Part shown: positions 1 to 8,098 of the stretch, piece after piece
Layout of the letters: the number at the start of each line of letters is the position of its first letter
Numbering within the stretch: the first letter of the stretch is position 1
Source: CALCTE01 sp045627885
GTDB taxonomy: Bacteria > Bacillota > Clostridia > Oscillospirales > CAG-272
Direction: 5' to 3'
DNA length: 24,133 nucleotides
Assembly (NCBI GenBank): GCA_045627885.1
Contig: JAZQOM010000062.1
Location: forward strand, 1-24,133
The notes under the pieces: generated by a model
Database searches by the model: none
Told to the model about the DNA's origin: nothing
Seen by the model: the letters and a program-made list of their open reading frames with translations, nothing else
Made by a program: the position numbers and the translations under genes

Positions 1-1
1 C

Positions 2-106
2 AAAACGAAAAAGAGCAGCCTGCCGATAATCATACTTATTGCATCGGCGGTAATCGTGATAGCCGCAATCGCCGCTGCGATTATACATTTCAAAATTAAA
101 AAGTAG
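2..106 (+). CDS. 3' end of an unidentified membrane protein (truncated at contig start)
   Basis: An open frame enters from the left edge and ends at TAG 104-106. The 34 visible residues begin with a lysine-rich stretch (KTKKSS), continue as about 22 uninterrupted hydrophobic residues rich in I, A and V, and end in a short basic tail (HFKIKK). This is what a single C-terminal transmembrane anchor followed by a positive cytoplasmic tail looks like. The protein could be a surface protein anchored at its C-terminus or the last helix of a multi-pass protein; the sequence does not decide. It converges on ppdK, with a hairpin terminator between them. The family cannot be recognised. Confidence 0.6.
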   Translation, partial: KTKKSSLPIIILIASAVIVIAAIAAAIIHFKIKK

Positions 107-121
107 CGCGAAATATAGCTG

Positions 122-165
122 AAAAAATATGCACCCCAAAAGTGTCTAACTTTTGGGGTGCATAT
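122..165 (-). terminator. Intrinsic terminator of ppdK (perfect 16-bp hairpin)
   Basis: Positions 127-142 and 150-165 are perfect inverted repeats of 16 bases around a 7-base loop. Read on the minus strand, the hairpin is followed by a run of T (A on the plus strand at 122-127), the layout of a Rho-independent terminator for ppdK, which stops at 196. On the plus strand no T run follows, so it is less convincing as a terminator for the left-edge gene. The arm containing TGTCTAACTTTTGGGGTGCA resembles, from memory, terminal repeats of IS3-family elements in Clostridia, but no transposase is present. Confidence 0.75.
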
Positions 166-195
166 CAAAGTAGGAGCTCTTTTCTTTATAGTGAA

Positions 196-2880
196 TTATT
201 TGAACATCCAAGCCTTTTCGGGACACTCTTTAGCAAGTTCCTTGAAGAATTCCTGGTGTTCGTGAATAGCTGCCTGTGCGGCTGCAAGTCTTGCAATCGG
301 CACACGGAAGGGTGAGCAGGATACATAGTCAAGTCCTATCTCGTGGCAGAACTCAACAGATGTGGGGTCGCCGCCGTGCTCGCCGCAGATACCGATGTGG
401 AGTGCGTTGTTTACGGGCTTGCCGAGCGATATAGCCATCTTCATCAGCTTGCCCACGCCTGTCTGGTCAAGCTTTGCAAACGGGTCATTCTCAAATATCT
501 TAGCATCGTAGTATGCGCCGAGGAACTTGCCCGCGTCATCACGGCTGAAGCCGTAGGTCATCTGGGTAAGGTCGTTCGTGCCGAAGCAGAAGAAATCTGC
601 TTCCTTTGCGATATCATCGGCGGTAAGAGCGGCTCTCGGAATCTCAATCATAGTGCCGACTTCATACTTGAGGTCTGCGCCTGCTGCCTTGATTTCCGCA
701 TCTGCCGTCTCAACGACGAACTTCTTGACATACTTGAGCTCTTTTACTTCGCCAACGAGAGGAATCATAATCTCGGGGACTATCTTCCAACCGGGATGCT
801 TCTTCTGAACATTGATAGCCGCGCGGATAACTGCGGCGGTCTGCATCTTTGCAATCTCGGGATATGTTACCGCAAGACGGCATCCTCTGTGACCCATCAT
901 CGGGTTGAACTCATGCAGAGAAGCGATGAGGTTCTTTATAGATTTAACAGACTTGCCCTGTGCTTTGGCAAGAGCCTTGATGTCTGCTTCTTCAGTGGGA
1001 ACAAATTCGTGAAGCGGGGGGTCCAAGAATCTGATGCACACGGGAGTACCTTCAAGTGCCTCATAGAGAGCCTCGAAGTCAGCCTGCTGCATGGGAAGAA
1101 TCTTCGCGAGAGCGGCTTCTCTCTCTGCAACTGTATCGGAGCAAATCATTTCTCTGAAAGCGGCGATTCTGCTCGGTTCAAAGAACATATGCTCTGTGCG
1201 GCAGAGGCCGATGCCTTCTGCGCCGAGCTCGCGAGCCTTTTTCGCATCCTTCGGAGTATCTGCGTTTGTTCTTACCTTGAGCTTTCTGTACTTGTCTGCC
1301 CAGCCCATGATTCTGCCGAATTCACCTGCTATCGAAGCGTCAACGGTGGGAATGATGCCGTCGTAGATGTTACCGTTGGAACCGTCAATCGAGATGAAAT
1401 CGCCTTCGTGGTATGTCTTGCCCGAAAGCTCGAATTTCTTGTTGTCCTCGTCCATTTTGATTTCGCCGCATCCGGATACGCAGCACTTGCCCATTCCGCG
1501 GGCAACGACTGCTGCGTGAGAAGTCATACCGCCGCGGACAGTCAGGATACCCTGAGAAGCCTTCATACCGGTAATATCTTCGGGAGATGTTTCAAGTCTT
1601 ACCAAAACGACCTTTTCGCCTCTTGCCTTCCAAGCTTCAGCGTCTTCTGCGGTGAATACAATCTTGCCGCAGGCAGCGCCGGGGGAAGCGCCGAGTCCCT
1701 TGCCGACGGGATTTGCAGCCTTGAGAGCCTTAGCGTCGAACTGGGGATGGAGAAGTGTATCGAGGTTTCTCGGGTCAATCATAAGAACGGCTTCCTGCTC
1801 TGTTCTCATGCCTTCGTCAACGAGGTCGCAGGCAATCTTAAGAGCTGCCTGAGCGGTTCTCTTGCCGTTTCTTGTCTGGAGCATGAAGAGCTTACCGTGC
1901 TCGACGGTGAACTCCATGTCCTGCATATCTCTGTAGTGGTTTTCGAGCGTCTTGCAGACATCCTTGAACTGCTCGAATGCTTCGGGGAACTTCTGCTCCA
2001 TCTCGGAGATGTGCATAGGTGTACGAACACCGGCAACAACATCTTCGCCCTGAGCGTTTGTGAGGAACTCGCCGAAGAGTCCCTTTGCGCCGGTAGCGGG
2101 GTCACGGGTGAATGCAACACCTGTGCCGCAGTCGTCGCCCATATTGCCGAATGCCATCATCTGTACATTGACGGCAGTGCCCCAGCTGTAGGGGATATCG
2201 TTGTCGCGGCGGTAAACATTCGCTCTGGGGTTGTCCCAAGAACGGAAGACTGCCTTGATTGCGCCCATGAGCTGTTCCTTGGGGTCGTCGGGGAAGTCAT
2301 TACCGATTTTTGACTTGTATTCTGCCTTGAACTGACCTGCAAGAACCTTGAGGTCATCGGCGGTGAGCTCGACATCGAACTTAACGCCCTTTTCTTCCTT
2401 CATCTTGTCGATGAGCTGCTCGAAGTACTTTTTGCCGACTTCCATAACGACATCGGAGTACATCTGAATAAATCTTCTGTAGCAGTCCCAAGCCCAACGG
2501 GGATTTCCGGACTGTTCTGCGATAACATTAACGACAGTCTCGTTGAGACCGAGGTTAAGAATCGTATCCATCATGCCTGGCATGGAAGCTCTTGCGCCGG
2601 AACGGACGGAGACGAGAAGAGGATTCTTCGCATCGCCGAACTTTTTGCCGGTGATTTTCTCCATCTTGTCGATGTATTCCATAATCTCAGCCTGAATTTC
2701 GGGGTTAATCTGACGACCGTCCTCATAGTACTGAGTGCAGGCTTCCGTTGTGATGGTGAAGCCCTGGGGAACGGGAAGACCGATGTTGGTCATTTCCGCG
2801 AGGTTAGCGCCTTTGCCGCCCAAGAGCTCACGCATATTTGCGTTGCCTTCGGTGAAAAGGTAAACATACTTTTTTGCCAT
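196..2880 (-). CDS. ppdK: Pyruvate, phosphate dikinase
   Basis: This cytoplasmic enzyme interconverts ATP, phosphate and pyruvate with AMP, PPi and phosphoenolpyruvate; in anaerobes it often runs towards pyruvate and ATP using PPi. The 894-residue protein has the family layout: an N-terminal nucleotide-binding domain (about 1-350, with GGKGANLAEM and SVRSGARASMPGMMDT), a swivelling phosphohistidine domain with GGMTSHAAVVARG, and a C-terminal PEP/pyruvate barrel (about 530-894). His455 is the phosphoryl carrier and falls at the same number as in the Clostridium symbiosum enzyme. The catalytic cysteine is in GICGEHGGDP (Cys832; Cys831 in C. symbiosum). An in-frame start 21 codons upstream is rejected because AGGAGG (complement 2888-2893) sits just before the ATG at 2880. 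The gene is a single transcription unit with its own promoter and terminator. No regulatory protein (PDRP) gene is nearby. Confidence 0.98.
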   Translation of the reverse strand: MAKKYVYLFTEGNANMRELLGGKGANLAEMTNIGLPVPQGFTITTEACTQYYEDGRQINPEIQAEIMEYIDKMEKITGKKFGDAKNPLLVSVRSGARASMPGMMDTILNLGLNETVVNVIAEQSGNPRWAWDCYRRFIQMYSDVVMEVGKKYFEQLIDKMKEEKGVKFDVELTADDLKVLAGQFKAEYKSKIGNDFPDDPKEQLMGAIKAVFRSWDNPRANVYRRDNDIPYSWGTAVNVQMMAFGNMGDDCGTGVAFTRDPATGAKGLFGEFLTNAQGEDVVAGVRTPMHISEMEQKFPEAFEQFKDVCKTLENHYRDMQDMEFTVEHGKLFMLQTRNGKRTAQAALKIACDLVDEGMRTEQEAVLMIDPRNLDTLLHPQFDAKALKAANPVGKGLGASPGAACGKIVFTAEDAEAWKARGEKVVLVRLETSPEDITGMKASQGILTVRGGMTSHAAVVARGMGKCCVSGCGEIKMDEDNKKFELSGKTYHEGDFISIDGSNGNIYDGIIPTVDASIAGEFGRIMGWADKYRKLKVRTNADTPKDAKKARELGAEGIGLCRTEHMFFEPSRIAAFREMICSDTVAEREAALAKILPMQQADFEALYEALEGTPVCIRFLDPPLHEFVPTEEADIKALAKAQGKSVKSIKNLIASLHEFNPMMGHRGCRLAVTYPEIAKMQTAAVIRAAINVQKKHPGWKIVPEIMIPLVGEVKELKYVKKFVVETADAEIKAAGADLKYEVGTMIEIPRAALTADDIAKEADFFCFGTNDLTQMTYGFSRDDAGKFLGAYYDAKIFENDPFAKLDQTGVGKLMKMAISLGKPVNNALHIGICGEHGGDPTSVEFCHEIGLDYVSCSPFRVPIARLAAAQAAIHEHQEFFKELAKECPEKAWMFK

Positions 2881-2931
2881 GTTTTTTCCTCCTGTTTTTA
2901 TCTTAAATATTATTATACTCAAATCCCAATA

Positions 2932-2960
2932 ATTATAACACACGAAAATAGTAATTTCAA
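2932..2960 (-). promoter_or_regulatory. Sigma-A promoter of ppdK with extended -10
   Basis: On the minus strand TTGAAA (complement 2955-2960) is followed by a 17-base spacer and TATAAT (complement 2932-2937). The spacer ends in TGT, giving an extended -10 (TGn-TATAAT). Transcription should start near 2925, leaving a leader of about 45 bases that carries the AGGAGG site. A second TATAAT lies closer to the gene (2912-2917) but has no good -35. Confidence 0.8.
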
Positions 2961-3025
2961 TAGTTTTTTACAAATTTTTCATACGCGGAAAATGCGTACG
3001 CCGGAGCGCCTTGAATTCAAACCGC

Positions 3026-3062
3026 AAAAAAAGCGGCTTTGCATCATTCGCAAAACCGCCTT
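3026..3062 (-). terminator. Intrinsic terminator of the DUF512-der-plsY-rimO operon
   Basis: On the minus strand a 10-bp stem (arms 3050-3059 and 3033-3042, one G-U pair) with a 7-base loop is followed by seven T (A on plus, 3026-3032). It begins about 20 bases after the rimO stop and ends the minus-strand operon before the ppdK promoter. Confidence 0.85.
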
Positions 3063-3078
3063 TATTATTTGTTTGCCG

Positions 3079-4413
3079 TCACACCGTTTCGCCCAAGAGG
3101 TCGAGGTCAATCGTGTCGGTCACCATTACATCAATTATTTCACCGTCTGCTATTCTCTTTGTCTTTGAGCGGAAATACACCTTTGCGTCTATGTCGGGGG
3201 CATCCGCTTCACTTCTGCCGAAATACACCTTGTTTTCGCGGTCGTAGCCCTCGCAGAGAACTTTTATCACCTTGCCGATGCGCTTTGCGTTGAACTCATC
3301 GATAATCTGCTGTTGCTTTCCCATAATGACATCGACGCGGCGATTTTTCTCTTTTTCCGAGAGCTGACCGTCCATCGCGGCGGCTTTTGTGCCCTCCTCG
3401 GGCGAATACGCAAACGCGCCGAGCCGCTCGAATTTCGTCTCTGCCAAAAACTCGCAGAGCTCGTTCCACTGCGCTCTCGTTTCGGTCGGGAAGCCGCATA
3501 TTACCGTGCTTCTTATGACTATATCCGGCATCGCCGCGCGAAGTCTCGACACCGCGGATTTTATCGCTTCGCTTCCGCCGCGGCGGTTCATTTTTTTAAG
3601 TATATCATCGTTTATGTGCTGAATCGGAATATCTATGTATTTCACAATTTGCTCGTGCTTTGCAAATACATCAATAAGCTCATCGGTGATAAGCTCGGGA
3701 TAGCAGTAGAGAACCCTTATCCACTTTATATCTTTGTTTTCGCAGAGCTTGCAAAGCAGCTCGGGGAGCTTGTACTCACCGTATAGGTCTATTCCGTAGC
3801 GCGATGTGTCCTGCGCGACGACGATTATCTCCTTTGCGCCGAGCTTTGTCAGCACCTCTGCCTCCGCAACGATATCCTCCATCGGGCGCGAGCGGAATTT
3901 GCCTCTTATCATCGGGATTGCGCAATAGCTGCAGCAGTTGGAGCAGCCCTCCGCAATTTTGAGATATGCCGTGTACGGGGGAGTGGTGACCACTCTGTCA
4001 CCGCCGAGCTTAAGCTCGTTTACGGGCTTTATATCTACATATTTTTCTCCGTTTTTCTCCACCGCGTGGCGAACGGCTTCGGCTATTTCGTGAATCGAGC
4101 CGCAGCCGACTATCGCATCGACCTCGGGCAACTCTTTCAATATTTCTTCCTTATATCTTTCCACAAGACAGCCCGTGACGATAATCGCCTTGAGAGACCT
4201 GTTTTCTTTGAGCCACGCCACATCGAGTATGTTTTCGATGGCTTCTTCCTTTGCGCTCTGAATAAAGCCGCAGGTATTTATTATCACCGCGTCGGCATTT
4301 ATATCCTCGGGAACAATCTCAAAGCCCTCTGCGGCAAGATGCGCCAGCATAACCTCGGTATCAATCTGATTTTTCGGGCATCCGAGCGAAACGAATGCAA
4401 CTTTAATTGCCAT
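3079..4413 (-). CDS. rimO: Ribosomal protein uS12 methylthiotransferase RimO
   Basis: RimO is a radical-SAM enzyme with two Fe-S clusters that adds a methylthio group to the conserved aspartate of ribosomal protein S12. The 444-residue protein starts with the methylthiotransferase domain SLGCPKNQIDTE; Cys12, Cys48 and Cys82 are the expected ligands of the auxiliary cluster. The radical-SAM motif CxxxCxxC is Cys157, Cys161 and Cys164 in EGCSNCCSYCAIPMIRG. A TRAM-like domain fills the last 65 or so residues. The related MiaB is less likely: the CPKNQID start and the compact length fit RimO. The ATG at 4413 has GGAGG 8 bases upstream and overlaps the end of plsY by 11 bases, so translation is probably coupled. 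It is the last gene of the operon. Confidence 0.95.
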   Translation of the reverse strand: MAIKVAFVSLGCPKNQIDTEVMLAHLAAEGFEIVPEDINADAVIINTCGFIQSAKEEAIENILDVAWLKENRSLKAIIVTGCLVERYKEEILKELPEVDAIVGCGSIHEIAEAVRHAVEKNGEKYVDIKPVNELKLGGDRVVTTPPYTAYLKIAEGCSNCCSYCAIPMIRGKFRSRPMEDIVAEAEVLTKLGAKEIIVVAQDTSRYGIDLYGEYKLPELLCKLCENKDIKWIRVLYCYPELITDELIDVFAKHEQIVKYIDIPIQHINDDILKKMNRRGGSEAIKSAVSRLRAAMPDIVIRSTVICGFPTETRAQWNELCEFLAETKFERLGAFAYSPEEGTKAAAMDGQLSEKEKNRRVDVIMGKQQQIIDEFNAKRIGKVIKVLCEGYDRENKVYFGRSEADAPDIDAKVYFRSKTKRIADGEIIDVMVTDTIDLDLLGETV

Positions 4414-5131
4414 TTGAGGAGCCTCCGTCTTTCTTTTTTCCTATCTTGTTTTCGGTTCCGGCTTTAAGCCTCTTTATGTTTTCTCTGTGCAAGAATATTA
4501 TCGCACAAGCCATGGCGAGAGTAAATACGGGTGCAAGCGTCGGAGCGGGCACTTTGTTTCCCTCCGATATGATGTAAGCAGGGAACTTTGCTATTATGAA
4601 CGGGAACATAAGCGCGCTGACCATAGATGCGACAGATACATATTTTGTAAACCAAACGATAAGTCCGAATATCGCAACGAGAATGATAAAAGTCCATATC
4701 GAAAGGCACAGAGCCGTCGTTGCCGCAACGAGAACGCCTTTTCCGCCCTTGAATCCGAAGTAAACGGGGTAAGCGTGACCGATAAGGCAGAAAAGTCCCG
4801 CAACGCAGGGAAGAAAAGTCACCCTGCCCAAGATACATCCGATGAATACCGCAATCAAGGTTTTGAGAACATCTATAACAACCGTCAGAAGTCCGGCTTT
4901 TGCGCCGAAAACCCTAATCATATTCGTCATGCCGGCGTTTTTGCTTCCGTGCCTGCGGACATCGTCGTGCAGAATAAACTTCGATATTATCGCGGCGCCG
5001 TTCAAGCTGCCCAAAAGGTATCCGCATATTGCGACAAATATTGTTGCAAGAAGCAGATATGTTCCGAGCTTTTCGCTTCCGTTGTATTTATCAATAAGCA
5101 GACCGTAACCGACAAAATCAAAAAGTCCCAT
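4403..5131 (-). CDS. plsY: Acyl-phosphate:glycerol-3-phosphate acyltransferase PlsY
   Basis: PlsY is an integral membrane enzyme that transfers the acyl group from acyl-phosphate to glycerol-3-phosphate, giving lysophosphatidate, the first step of phospholipid synthesis in Firmicutes. The three family motifs are present: GSLNGA (41-46), HGSKNAGMTNMIRVFG (61-76) and GHAYPVYFGFKGGKGV (118-133), set among several hydrophobic helices. At 242 residues it is longer than the usual 190-215: there are about 25 extra residues before the first helix and a polar, lysine/glycine/serine-rich tail. The ATG at 5131 follows AAGGTGA and lies 9 bases after the der stop. Its 3' end overlaps rimO. In many Clostridia gpsA follows plsY; here rimO does. 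Confidence 0.95.
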   Translation of the reverse strand: MGLFDFVGYGLLIDKYNGSEKLGTYLLLATIFVAICGYLLGSLNGAAIISKFILHDDVRRHGSKNAGMTNMIRVFGAKAGLLTVVIDVLKTLIAVFIGCILGRVTFLPCVAGLFCLIGHAYPVYFGFKGGKGVLVAATTALCLSIWTFIILVAIFGLIVWFTKYVSVASMVSALMFPFIIAKFPAYIISEGNKVPAPTLAPVFTLAMACAIIFLHRENIKRLKAGTENKIGKKKDGGSSNGN

Positions 5132-5140
5132 TATTTCACC

Positions 5141-6481
5141 TTATTTCGTATCGCTCGTGCCGTCGCTTCTTTCGCGGATAATGAGCTTTATGGGAGTCCC
5201 CTCGAAGCCGAAGACGGCGCGGAGCTGATTTTCGATGTATCTTTGGTAAGAGTAGTGGAAAAGCTCTGCACTGTTGCAGAATATGACAAATGTGGGCGGC
5301 TTTATGCTCACCTGAGTCATATAGTACACCTTAAGCCTTTTTCCCTTGTCTGTGGGCGGCTGAACTTTCGTTACCGCGTCGGCGAGAACATCGTTGAGCA
5401 TACCCGTTGTGATTCTCGTCGAATTCTGCGCGTGCACGGCGCAAATTTTTTCATACAGAGTGTTCACTCTCTGTCCCGTTTTAGCGGATATGAACGCGAT
5501 GGGCGCGTATGTCATATATGAAAGACCGGTGTATATTTTTTCTTTATAGCGATTTACCGTGTTCGTGTCTTTTTCGACGGCGTCCCACTTGTTGACGCAG
5601 ACGATTGAAGCCTTGCCCGCTTCGTGAGCGATGCCGGCGATGTGCTCGTCCTGCTCGGTGAGTCCCTCGTTGCCGTCAATCATTATAAGGCAGACATCGG
5701 CTCTTTCAACCGCCATGTGAGCTCTGAGAACGCTGTATTTTTCAACCGCAGAGTCAATTTTCGACGAGCGGCGGATTCCCGCCGTGTCTATGAATGTAAA
5801 ATCTCCGTATTCGTTGTGAACAAAAGTGTCTATCGCGTCACGCGTCGTTCCCGCAACATCGGAGACGATAACTCTGTTTTCTCCCAAAAGGCAGTTGATG
5901 AGCGAGCTTTTGCCCGCATTCGGCTTTCCGATTACCGCAACCTTTATTCCGCCGTCGTCATTCTCTTCGCCCTCGACATAAGGGGGCATAAGCTCAACGA
6001 CTCTGTCGAGAAGGTCGCCCGAGCCTGTTCCGTGAAGTGACGATACCGCTATTACATCGTCCATCGCAAGCTCGAAGAATTCATAGTATTCCGGCGGCAG
6101 ATATCCGACCTTGTCAACCTTGTTGACGCATACAACGCATGGCTTGCCGCTTTTTCTCAAAATCGTGGCAATATCCTTGTCGTCGGCAGTAACGCCGGTG
6201 CTGACATCCGTCATAAAGATTATAACATCGGCACTTTCTATCGCTATCTGCGCCTGCATTCTCATATGAGAGAGCATCATATCGCCGTTTGTCGGCTCTA
6301 TTCCGCCCGTGTCGATTATGACAAAGCTTCTGCCGTTCCATTCGGCATCGTGATACAGCCTGTCACGCGTCACGCCGGGCGTATTTTCGACTATTGACAC
6401 TCTTTCGCCCGAGAGCTTGTTGAAAAGAGTGCTTTTTCCGACATTCGGGCGGCCGACTATCGCAACTATCGGTCTTGCCAT
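5141..6481 (-). CDS. der: Ribosome biogenesis GTPase Der (EngA), two G domains
   Basis: Der is an essential GTPase acting in late assembly of the 50S ribosomal subunit. The 446-residue protein contains the diagnostic tandem GTPase domains: first P-loop GRPNVGKS (10-17), DTGG (57-60) and NKVD (120-123); second P-loop GKPNAGKS (185-192), DTAG (232-235) and NKWD (297-300). An acidic linker (GEENDDGG, about 171-178) joins them, and a C-terminal KH-like domain starts near 350. Length is typical. ATG at 6481 has AGAGGTGAT upstream. It lies 12 bases after the DUF512 gene and 9 before plsY, so all are expected on one transcript. Confidence 0.98.
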   Translation of the reverse strand: MARPIVAIVGRPNVGKSTLFNKLSGERVSIVENTPGVTRDRLYHDAEWNGRSFVIIDTGGIEPTNGDMMLSHMRMQAQIAIESADVIIFMTDVSTGVTADDKDIATILRKSGKPCVVCVNKVDKVGYLPPEYYEFFELAMDDVIAVSSLHGTGSGDLLDRVVELMPPYVEGEENDDGGIKVAVIGKPNAGKSSLINCLLGENRVIVSDVAGTTRDAIDTFVHNEYGDFTFIDTAGIRRSSKIDSAVEKYSVLRAHMAVERADVCLIMIDGNEGLTEQDEHIAGIAHEAGKASIVCVNKWDAVEKDTNTVNRYKEKIYTGLSYMTYAPIAFISAKTGQRVNTLYEKICAVHAQNSTRITTGMLNDVLADAVTKVQPPTDKGKRLKVYYMTQVSIKPPTFVIFCNSAELFHYSYQRYIENQLRAVFGFEGTPIKLIIRERSDGTSDTK

Positions 6482-6493
6482 AATATCACCTCT

Positions 6494-7801
6494 TTACTTA
6501 AAGAAAAGTTCTGCAAATTCGGCGCCGCCCGTGCATACGGGCACAAGCTCAACGCCGAGCTTTTCCGAGACTTCCGAAACTGTTACATCGTCTAAAAATT
6601 TATCTTTTTCATACCGGAGCATAACATCGGGAATATAAAGCTTCTTTCCGAGCTCTTTGCCTTTAAGCTGGGCAATCAAATCCCCTCCCGTGACAAGTCC
6701 CGCCACGGTAACGCTTTCTCCGTAAAAATCGTTTTTTATCCTGAATATATTTACAAAACTGCTGTCTCCGCCGTAGAGCTTTTTGCAAATCATTTCCGTC
6801 GCCTTGCAAATGCTTTCGTAGGCTGCATAGCCCGTCGCAACCGAGAATTTTTCCGGCAGAGCCTTTTTCGGCTTTGCGTCTTCAAGCTCGAGCATAACAT
6901 CCGACAAGAATGAGCGAATCATTCCCACCCCGTTGTCGAGCTGCGGAAAACCGTCGTAGAATTCTTCGCTCGGAAGGTCCTCTTTTGCGGTAAGATAGAA
7001 TTCGTCCGACGCAAAGCAGAGCCTTTCGCCGTATTTTTCAAAAAATCCGTCGCCGAAGCGGTTTACCGTTTTTATTACCTCTTTGCATTCGTCTTTCGTA
7101 AATGAGCGGAGAGGGAAGAGCCCTTCTCTGTGCTTTGTAAGTCCGACGGGAACAATAGCTATGCTCTTTACCGCCGGAATAAATTTTGCAAGGTCGGAAA
7201 GCGTTTTTTCGAGATGAACGCCGTCATTGATGCCGGGGCAGAGAACAATCTGCATATTCATCCATATTCCCGCATCCGCGAGCTTGTCTATTATCGAAAG
7301 CGAAGCTCCGGCGTTTTTGTTTGCCATCATCATTACGCGAAGCTCGGGCTCCGTCGTGTGAACGGAGATGTTGACGGGGGAGATGTGCATTTTTATAATG
7401 CGCTCCACATCGCGCTCGGAGAGATTGGTGAGAGTGATGTAGTTGCCGGAGAGAAAAGACATTCTCTCGTCGTCGTCCTTGAAATATACGGTTTCGCGCA
7501 TACCCTTGGGATTTTGGTCGACAAAGCAGAATATGCACTTGTTGCGGCAGGACTGCTTTTTGTCCATAAGAAAGGTATCGAACTCACAGCCGATATTTTC
7601 GTATTCGCCCTTTGAGATATTTACGCAAAGGAGAGATTCTCCTCTTTTTATGCTCAATTTGAGCTTTTTTTCCGCGGTATAGAAGTCGTAGTCAAGTACA
7701 TCGCGGATATCGTTTCCGTTTACGGAAACGATTATATCGCCGTTTAGAATTCCGGCTTTATCTGCGGGAGAATGCGGTATTACGCTTTTGACCGTGACCA
7801 C
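6494..7801 (-). CDS. DUF512 radical-SAM protein with N-terminal PDZ-like domain
   Basis: This 435-residue conserved protein of unknown reaction combines a PDZ-like N-terminus (HSPADKAGILNGDIIVSVNG, about 10-29) with a radical-SAM-type cluster motif CxxxCxxC at Cys85, Cys89 and Cys92 (CRNKCIFCFVDQNPKGMR), then the DUF512 C-terminal region. It lacks a signal peptide and is presumably cytoplasmic. The start is GTG at 7801, preceded by GAGGTGG. The gene is commonly found next to der and plsY in Clostridia, as here, suggesting a housekeeping role, but no substrate can be named from sequence. It is first in the operon; the terminator-like hairpin at 7823-7855 leaves almost no room for a separate promoter. 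Confidence 0.9.
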   Translation of the reverse strand: MVTVKSVIPHSPADKAGILNGDIIVSVNGNDIRDVLDYDFYTAEKKLKLSIKRGESLLCVNISKGEYENIGCEFDTFLMDKKQSCRNKCIFCFVDQNPKGMRETVYFKDDDERMSFLSGNYITLTNLSERDVERIIKMHISPVNISVHTTEPELRVMMMANKNAGASLSIIDKLADAGIWMNMQIVLCPGINDGVHLEKTLSDLAKFIPAVKSIAIVPVGLTKHREGLFPLRSFTKDECKEVIKTVNRFGDGFFEKYGERLCFASDEFYLTAKEDLPSEEFYDGFPQLDNGVGMIRSFLSDVMLELEDAKPKKALPEKFSVATGYAAYESICKATEMICKKLYGGDSSFVNIFRIKNDFYGESVTVAGLVTGGDLIAQLKGKELGKKLYIPDVMLRYEKDKFLDDVTVSEVSEKLGVELVPVCTGGAEFAELFFK

Positions 7802-7822
7802 TTTACCACCTCATTTTCAGCT

Positions 7823-7855
7823 AAAAAATATGGGAAGGACGCGACGCCCTTCCCA
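7823..7855 (-). terminator. Intrinsic terminator after rpmF
   Basis: On the minus strand TGGGAAGG (complement 7848-7855) pairs perfectly with CCTTCCCA (complement 7831-7838), and the stem can be extended inwards by three pairs including one G-U. It is followed by TATTTTTT (A run on plus at 7823-7828). It sits about 15 bases after the rpmF stop and only 21 bases before the GTG of the DUF512 gene. Confidence 0.8.
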
Positions 7856-7870
7856 CTTTGACGATATGGA

Positions 7871-8044
7871 TTATCCGATAACTTCTTTGCCGTCGTAGCT
7901 GCCGCAGTTTTTGCAAACCCTGTGTGCGAGCGTGTATTCGTTGCACTTGGGGCACTTTACGAGTGCGGGAGCATCCATCTTCCAAACGCTTGAGCGTCTT
8001 TTGTCTCGTCTTGACTTTGAAACTTTAGCCTTCGGTACTGCCAT
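7871..8044 (-). CDS. rpmF: 50S ribosomal protein bL32
   Basis: A 57-residue reading frame on the minus strand encodes bL32 of the large ribosomal subunit. It starts MAVPKAKVSKSRRDKRRSSVW, shortened here to the family signature MAVPK and a basic stretch, and contains a zinc-ribbon with two CxxC pairs (CPKC and CKNC), marking the zinc-binding form. It ends in a short acidic/glycine tail. ATG at 8044 has a GAGGTG-type site about 7 bases upstream. It follows yceD by 54 bases, the same pairing as yceD-rpmF in many bacteria, and is closed by a terminator. Confidence 0.97.
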   Translation of the reverse strand: MAVPKAKVSKSRRDKRRSSVWKMDAPALVKCPKCNEYTLAHRVCKNCGSYDGKEVIG

Positions 8045-8098
8045 TTAAGACACCTCACCTTTCAACTGTGCCGCGAAAGCGGCATTTTATAAATATTT

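Noticed and set aside
343..2313. Very long open frame (about 656 codons) on the plus strand opposite ppdK
   Set aside because: It is fully antisense to a highly conserved enzyme, has no recognisable motifs or ribosome binding site, and is cysteine- and serine-rich in the way antisense shadows of biased codons are.
4487..5521. Plus-strand open frame of 344 codons opposite plsY and der
   Set aside because: It spans the junction of two certain genes on the other strand, lacks a start signal, and its composition is that of a shadow frame.
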